DNA from: Metarhizium brunneum
Lineage: Eukaryota > Ascomycota > Sordariomycetes > Hypocreales > Clavicipitaceae
Direction of reading: 5' to 3'
Assembly (NCBI RefSeq): GCF_013426205.1
Contig: NC_089425.1
Location: 4,464,001 to 4,528,000, forward strand
Length of the DNA: 64,000 bases
Shown here in pieces: positions 58,741-64,000 of the stretch; positions within the stretch are counted from its first letter, which is position 1; every line of letters starts with the position of its first letter. The notes beneath the pieces are model-generated. The model was not told the origin of the DNA, made no database searches, and was given only the letters and a program-made list of their open reading frames with translations. The translations under genes were made by a program, and so were the position numbers.

Positions 58741-61684
58741 TTGGGGGTCAAGGCAGCCGACGGACGACTGAATTCACTTCGATGTTGCCATCGCTTCAAC
58801 TTACTGGGCGTCGTCTCGGAAAAAAACGCCCCCCTTTATAGGGTTGGAACTGAGGCGTATGTATAGTCGGGCATCTGGCTTCACATCAACACTCCTGGAT
58901 GGTCAAGAGCACGCAGGTCTTCACTACAAGACACCAGCTTCCTGGAGCATTTCCTGCCACGACTTCTGATTTGCCACATCACTGGAGACGGCTGTTTGCT
59001 GTAGACCGTAAAATTGCGCAGCAAACCCTTGCTCTGCCTACAAAGCTACCTCAATTATACCATAACTAGGAGTAACACCTATATCATGTTAAAATAGAGG
59101 GAATGGTTATCATCAATCTGAAGACAGGCCATGTAACATGCCAGAGATGGTAAAACCCCTTTCACTAATGGCCCACGAATTCTATCTTAACATACGTATC
59201 CTCACGTGCTTGTATGCGGGAGGTACTGCGGTATTGCATATCTCGCTCGCGCAACCATGTGTGAAGCACGGGAATCTTAACCACAGCAGGTGTGTTATCT
59301 GCAGGCCCTGTAGGTGGTTTACTGGACAGCCAACCCGATGGTTTGCGTTATGGACTTCAGAGCTCAAATTGAACCCACATGATGGTGGAAAAGCCTTGAC
59401 AACTGGGCACAACTGGACTCTTCCGAAAACACATCTTGTAGTACCATTTTCAAGGCTGAGTCACGAACAAGAGCTCAAATAAACCGGGACTTGCCTACCC
59501 AAGAAATGCGCCAGAGGAGTCGAGGCGAAAAAGGCCAGAGCGTATCCAAAGCTGGGTCTATTCTTCAATCTTTTATTAGAATTCATCTCACCAAGTCTCA
59601 TGCCGTTTCTTTTAGACCGCAAATCTCTAGCTGTCCTTGGAATTCTTTCCACAAGAGTTAGTTATTATGCTAAATTATTTTGCGTAGTTTTAAGCATTGG
59701 GTATGCGATCGACACTGCGTCCATGGGCCTCTGTTCTCTGCATGGAAACCATGGTGAATAGATCCAAAAGCTAATGCTCCCACCGTGCGGTTATAGACGG
59801 GGTGCTCGTCCCCACGAGAGGTATCAGACGAGCGACATGATTTGGCAAGGGCTATAATACCGCTGCCTTGCTGGCTTCAAGGAAACTGTGCGCTGATACA
59901 CACCCGTGCCTGTCGCCAGGTGGACGGGTTCATACACCCAGACTTCAAGGCCAACGACAAGACTATCCCACCAGAGCTCATGGTTCTCCCTCGCAGGTAG
60001 TTACTCTGCTATACATAGGTATCCGGACTCTGGGACCCTCTGGTACGGCGACTATCTCGCTTGACTACTGTGACAAGGGCTCGGAAAGAGGGCTTGGAGC
60101 AATAGCTCAATTCATCTAATAACAGTCTTTGGTATCAAAGGTCCTTGGTTTTCCTCGAGGCCTTAAGGGACCAAAGGTGTCTATAGATGCAAGAAGTCGG
60201 TGAGGGCCGCCTGCCCTAATCCCGTGACCGTAGCCCTTGTGTAACCTTTGATATTGGGCCATTTCCGTGTAACAACTACATCTGTGGGTTAGTCGACGAT
60301 GATTGGAGCATAATAGGCTGCACGGATGTGTTTTGACTTCCTGGCAAACGCTCACGGGTAATACTGAGGGCAACTGACAACTGTTCATGGCCGAGGGAAA
60401 AAAAATGAGGAACCGCTGTTGAATAGACACCTGAAACGAGCTCTACGTATTGGGGGACGTGCAAGAATGCCGCAACGACAAGAGGCAATAGTGGCACCAC
60501 GGCAAACCCGAAAAAAAAATTGTATACTGCATATTTTGGAGAATCATGGAAAATATGGAAACATCAGACCAGAATGTACGAGTCTCTATTGTTCTCGGCT
60601 TCACGGGCGATGGCTGTCGTGCAGACTTGCCACCTCGGCTGTGTTGTCTATAAAAACAAACTCACTTCCCAGCACTCAAACTGTTGCACGGAGGCCGGCA
60701 TTTATATATTCTTCAACAGTCTTTACCAGTCTGTACGTGGTTTCGCACCACTTGTTGTACATGGCAAACCGCAATCAAGTGCATCTCTTGGTCGCTGGCC
60801 CTCGGATCTGCTTTTCTTCAAAAGGCAGCAGCAGCAACAGCACCTGGCTTGTTTGAGAATGGCGCAGGCCGACGACCGGGGCAAGAAAATCAGTCTCCCT
60901 TGTCAAACAAATCGCATAAAACTCTCCAGTGCCGGATGCTGAGGCTGTTATAGCCACATGGTGATTCTAGTGGACATGTTGATACGCATTGGGCTGGGTT
61001 ACCGATTTGCACAAGCGCAGCCTAAAAAGGAGGGATGGCAAAGACTGTGGAAAACATTAAAGGCATTCAACACACATGTCGCGCTAGATCTATTGCCTTT
61101 CACATTCTCAGACGATGCGTGGCATGCGTTGCGTTGGGTAGTTCACCCTTCATCTTGGTGCTTGGTGCTCGAGGTTCCTGAATGGCAACCACTGGGCGAG
61201 GGTGCATTTGTCCTCGCTTTTACACCAGATGTTCAATTGAATCATCCCTAGCCGTGTACTCATTTCGGGACGGATAGAGCCTCCTGCATTCTGGTTCTGG
61301 CTGAACGATTTGCGGGGTCGTATTGAATTGACATGTCCGGTCTAATTGACTTTTAAAGGGTAGCGTCGTCCCAGGACCAAGTTGACAAGGTGGCTTGCGG
61401 CTACCAACAAAGGGACATGAAGATGATTGATGCAAATAAAAGCCAAATAACCCTCTGTGACGCACAATGCACGGTCGCATCCAGCCTCCCCCACCGACAC
61501 TAACACTGCATCAGTGCATATGTAGTCCCAGCCATCAAACCGAGCAAGACAACACGTGCAGACACCCGACATATTTAGCTGCAGTCCCATGACCTCTCAT
61601 ATTCCTTCCTCTCCCCGTCCCTACAAAAAAGCACTGGACACGTTAAACTGCACAATTCATCGTCACACCGTCTGCCCCCTCACC
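58741..61684. other. Long intergenic region
   Basis: No gene could be supported. A short plus-strand stretch (about 59920-60065) reads like coding sequence (VDGFIHPDFKANDKTIPP, then SGTLWYGDYLA after a possible short gap) and may be a relic. I could not identify it. The right end is the promoter of the DUF1304 gene. Confidence 0.45.
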
Positions 61685-62050
61685 ATGGCAACCTTGGCCG
61701 CTTCCGCGACAGCCCTTCTGGCCATCCTCCACATGTACATCATGGTGCTCGAAATGTTCCTCTGGACGACGCCTCGCGGCCGCCGAGCGTTCCGGCTCAG
61801 CCCCGAATTCGCTCATCAAACCAAGGCGCTGGCCGCCAACCAGGGCCTGTACAATGGGCTCCTCGCCGCCGGTCTCGCGTGGGGGCTGCTTCACCCCGTG
61901 CCCGAGTTCGCCGTGCAGATCCGGCTCTTCTTCAGCGTTGCCGTCGTCGTCGCCGGCATGTACGGGGGCGCGACGGCGTCGAGAAAGATATGGCTGGTCC
62001 AGATGCTCCCTGGCCTTGTGTCGTCCGTCTTGGTGTACGCGAACCTCTGA
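61685..62050 (+). CDS. DUF1304-family small membrane protein
   Basis: This is a single-exon 121-residue protein. I chose the internal ATG at 61685 (context CACCATGG) over the longer frame from 61556, because the protein then begins directly with the first helix. It has about four membrane segments and the DUF1304 signatures LHMYIMVLEMFLW, FAHQTKALAANQGLYNGLLAAG, VVVAGMYGG and a final QMLPGL. The family is widespread in bacteria and scattered in fungi. The function is unknown; a role in membrane transport has been guessed for the family. GC-rich codon use is unlike the flanking intergenic DNA. Confidence 0.85.
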   Translation: MATLAASATALLAILHMYIMVLEMFLWTTPRGRRAFRLSPEFAHQTKALAANQGLYNGLLAAGLAWGLLHPVPEFAVQIRLFFSVAVVVAGMYGGATASRKIWLVQMLPGLVSSVLVYANL

Positions 62051-62510
62051 CGGCGGGACCATCTGATCCGGCGCCGATGAAGCCGACAGCCTCGGCGTAA
62101 CCGGGGTCAAGTCAACTGTCAATGGACTGCGAGGTCAAAGTTTGGACATGGAGGTGCCTGGCGGACGGCGGATCGTGGGTGTTGGTTGGCTCTATTGACT
62201 CTACAAGACGGCGTCATTCAATTCCCGGCACGTGGCAAAGCCTTGTTTGGCTTCGGCCTTGTCTTGTCAAACGAAGCGCAATTGTATAATGACTATATTG
62301 ATCCACTACATTCAATGTTGGTATTGATGTCTTGGGCCCTAGTTCTGATGCCTGATGCGCCCACGTCCCAAGCGCTCCCACCTACACATCAATTGATGTC
62401 AACTACCCAATGTCGGCGTCCAGCGGAACATTGCCCTGGAGATGCATGTTGAATGCCCCCAGGCCTGTTGTGTCGGGCTGAACCCGGTGTGGCTTGGTTC
62501 GCACTCTCGC
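62051..62510. other. Intergenic, nothing recognised
   Basis: This is the 3' flank of two convergent genes. No feature is recognised. Confidence 0.45.
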
Positions 62511-62816
62511 CTAGATTGAGCGCTTCGTGTCCTGCACAGCTTTCTGGGCTTCTTTAATCTCGGAAATACGCGTGTTGGTAATGCATTTCTTAAGCTCAGC
62601 TGGCTTAGTCGTGTTTCGCTGTCCACACCTTTCTTTCAGGACCAAACACTCTGCTTGCGGCAGGTAGTAGCCTAAACCGTCGACTATAACCAGCTGATCT
62701 TTAGGGCAGAGCCCTGTTGGCATCTCGTCCTTGCTCTGCACGCTCGCAGGAGCTGCAGTTGGTGTGGCGATGCAGGCGGCAGCAAAAGCAGCGACGAGGA
62801 CAAGTGGATACTGCAT
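62511..62816 (-). CDS. Small secreted 4-cysteine protein
   Basis: This is a single-exon 101-residue protein. The frame is open further upstream (to 62930), but the ATG at 62816 begins a clear signal peptide (MQYPLVLVAAFAAACIATPT). The mature part has four cysteines (GLCPKD, ECLVLKERC, KKCIT), enough for two disulfides, and a helical, charged C-terminus (EIKEAQKAVQDTKRS). I recognise no named domain. Size and composition fit secreted effector-like proteins of fungi. Confidence 0.7.
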   Translation of the reverse strand: MQYPLVLVAAFAAACIATPTAAPASVQSKDEMPTGLCPKDQLVIVDGLGYYLPQAECLVLKERCGQRNTTKPAELKKCITNTRISEIKEAQKAVQDTKRSI

Positions 62817-63455
62817 TGTGATGACGGGGTGGCTTTGTCGTTGAATGATGATTGACTTGAGATGGAGATGATGGACGGCTTTTGCTGAGAAGCTATCGAG
62901 TTTTTGTTGCGGGTTGGGTTGGGGATTCAACTCGGAGCGAATACAAGATGAAGGCTTGGTATTTATCCAATTTCGACCTGCTCACTTCACAACCATCTTG
63001 CCAGGGAAAAATGCTGCCTGTTGCTCATCATGCTAGGTGTGCATGATTGCAAATATTAAATGACTAACAGAATTGATAGAACCGACCAATTCCAACTCTC
63101 AGATAGATTATTATATTCATGCCAGGGTTGGTGCTCCGTACATGAGCGAATAACAGGCCATCTCCCAAAACATTCTTACTGCGATAAAGGGTATAATGCC
63201 AAGGAGTCCATTCAAGTAGCTCGGGCCATAATGCTTTGAATGATAAATTAACTATTCATGCCCTACCTCGTGATGCATCGCGAGAATAAAGTACCATTAC
63301 CAAAAAGTCACTCCACCAGACTGGCATATATCCTACCCGTGTTACCTTTTCAGAGTCTGCTTCTTGGGAGCTGTACATACATGCGCCAAAACCGAACCAA
63401 CTCACAGCCCATCAAGTCCTCATCAGAGTCACCGCTTCGGGTGTCTGTGGCACAG
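62817..63455. other. Promoter flank, nothing recognised
   Basis: This is the 5' flank of the small secreted protein gene and the 3' flank of the decarboxylase relic. Confidence 0.45.
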
Positions 63456-64000
63456 CTATCTTTTCGCGGCTCTGTATTTGCCTACTGTCCATACCCCCCA
63501 CAAACGTCGAGTCGGCATCTGCCTCTCCAAGTACCGCGTGAGAATCTCCTCACCCATCAACACCTCCACCATCCGTAGTCCCGGACCCTCGGTCCACGCT
63601 TCTTTGCTTAAGACCTCTTGCAGCTCAGCCCATGTTTCCACCGACCTGCTGAATGAGCGTTCAGGGCCGCCGAAAAAAGAAGGGCAGCGTGTAAAGGCCA
63701 TGTCGGGACATGATTGCACCTGGGCTTTGCCCCGTGGATACTCGTATCCGTTATTATGAACAAGGAATGACAGAATAACAGCATATATATTAAACTTCAC
63801 ATGGGCAATTGCTGATAGTCCCTGTGCGTCATCTGAAAGCTACCGTTCCCAATAAATAGCATCGTCCATGGTTGCTTGGGCCGCTCGGAGCATGATTTCC
63901 ACCGACTAGGCAGAATACATTGTGAATGAGCCAGCAATGGCAAGATTGGCACCAGGCTGCAACTTGGGCGCACCGAAGAATCCGTTGGATGAGCCCAGCC
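63456..64000 (-). pseudogene. Pyruvate decarboxylase-like gene, broken, C-terminal part (runs off the window)
   Basis: The minus strand reads as the C-terminal thiamine-diphosphate-binding part of a pyruvate/indolepyruvate decarboxylase-type enzyme, but in more than one frame. Near 63850 it has MLFIGNGSFQMT in place of the usual GDGS-type cofactor motif (Asp replaced by Asn). After a frame change at about 63820-63835 it continues as AVILSFLVHNNGYEYPRGKAQ and then PSFFGGPE, TWAELQEVL and PGLRMVEVLM, the normal order of the family. The frameshift, the lost Asp and missing residues around HNNGYE show it is not functional. The 5' part lies beyond 64000. Confidence 0.6.

Noticed and set aside
59138..59482. 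114-codon plus-strand frame
   Set aside because: Composition and lack of any motif suggest chance.
60418..60957. Overlapping plus-strand frames of 89-145 codons
   Set aside because: Frames overlap each other, none resembles a known protein, and no start or intron context supports them.

Overview
The window looks like a nuclear segment of a filamentous ascomycete, most likely a Sordariomycete and possibly Hypocreales (my inference). The grounds are many short GT-AG introns of about 44-92 nt, often with CTAAC-type branch points; a long tract with the signature of repeat-induced point mutation (RIP); and gene families typical of these fungi: Pth11-like receptors, a CYP52-type P450, secreted intradiol dioxygenase, proteinase K-type subtilisin and Mss116-type helicase. 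Exon models were assembled by eye from splice sites and frame continuity and have no transcript support.

Region 1 (1 to about 21.7 kb) is an extremely A+T-rich, gene-free block. It can be read as a nested stack of dead transposons. An outer LTR retrotransposon (2021-20766, 446-bp LTRs, 5-bp target duplication) was broken by three short elements and by a second LTR retrotransposon (9912-17713, 436-bp LTRs, 5-bp target duplication) that itself sits inside one of the short elements. Removing the insertions returns the outer element to about the length of the inner one. The short elements form two families, here called C and D, with target duplications of about 12-14 bp. The block ends abruptly inside a hAT transposase relic (21715-22539).

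Region 2 (about 22-43 kb) is a gene-poor accessory or subtelomere-like compartment. It holds a Pth11-like membrane protein, a subtilisin with no propeptide, a separate secreted I9 (subtilisin propeptide-like) protein, and an 11-exon MACPF-like pore-former candidate. It also holds two small secreted cysteine-containing proteins and several dead genes: a RecQ/TLH-type helicase, a DUF3533/SNG1-like fragment, and an unidentified frame with three C-to-T nonsense codons. Degenerate dispersed repeats lie between them. The most unusual grouping is propeptide-less protease, free propeptide-like inhibitor and pore-former candidate within 7 kb.

Region 3 (about 43.6-64 kb) is denser and partly housekeeping: secreted intradiol dioxygenase and CYP52-like P450 in tandem, a 247-bp element with 25-bp terminal inverted repeats, a DEAD-box helicase, an SRPBCC protein, TIM17, a secreted type-B carboxylesterase divergent from a second Pth11-like gene, a DUF1304 membrane protein, a small secreted protein, and a broken pyruvate decarboxylase-like gene running off the right edge. 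The dioxygenase, P450 and esterase could act together on aromatic or lipid substrates, but that is only inference from proximity.
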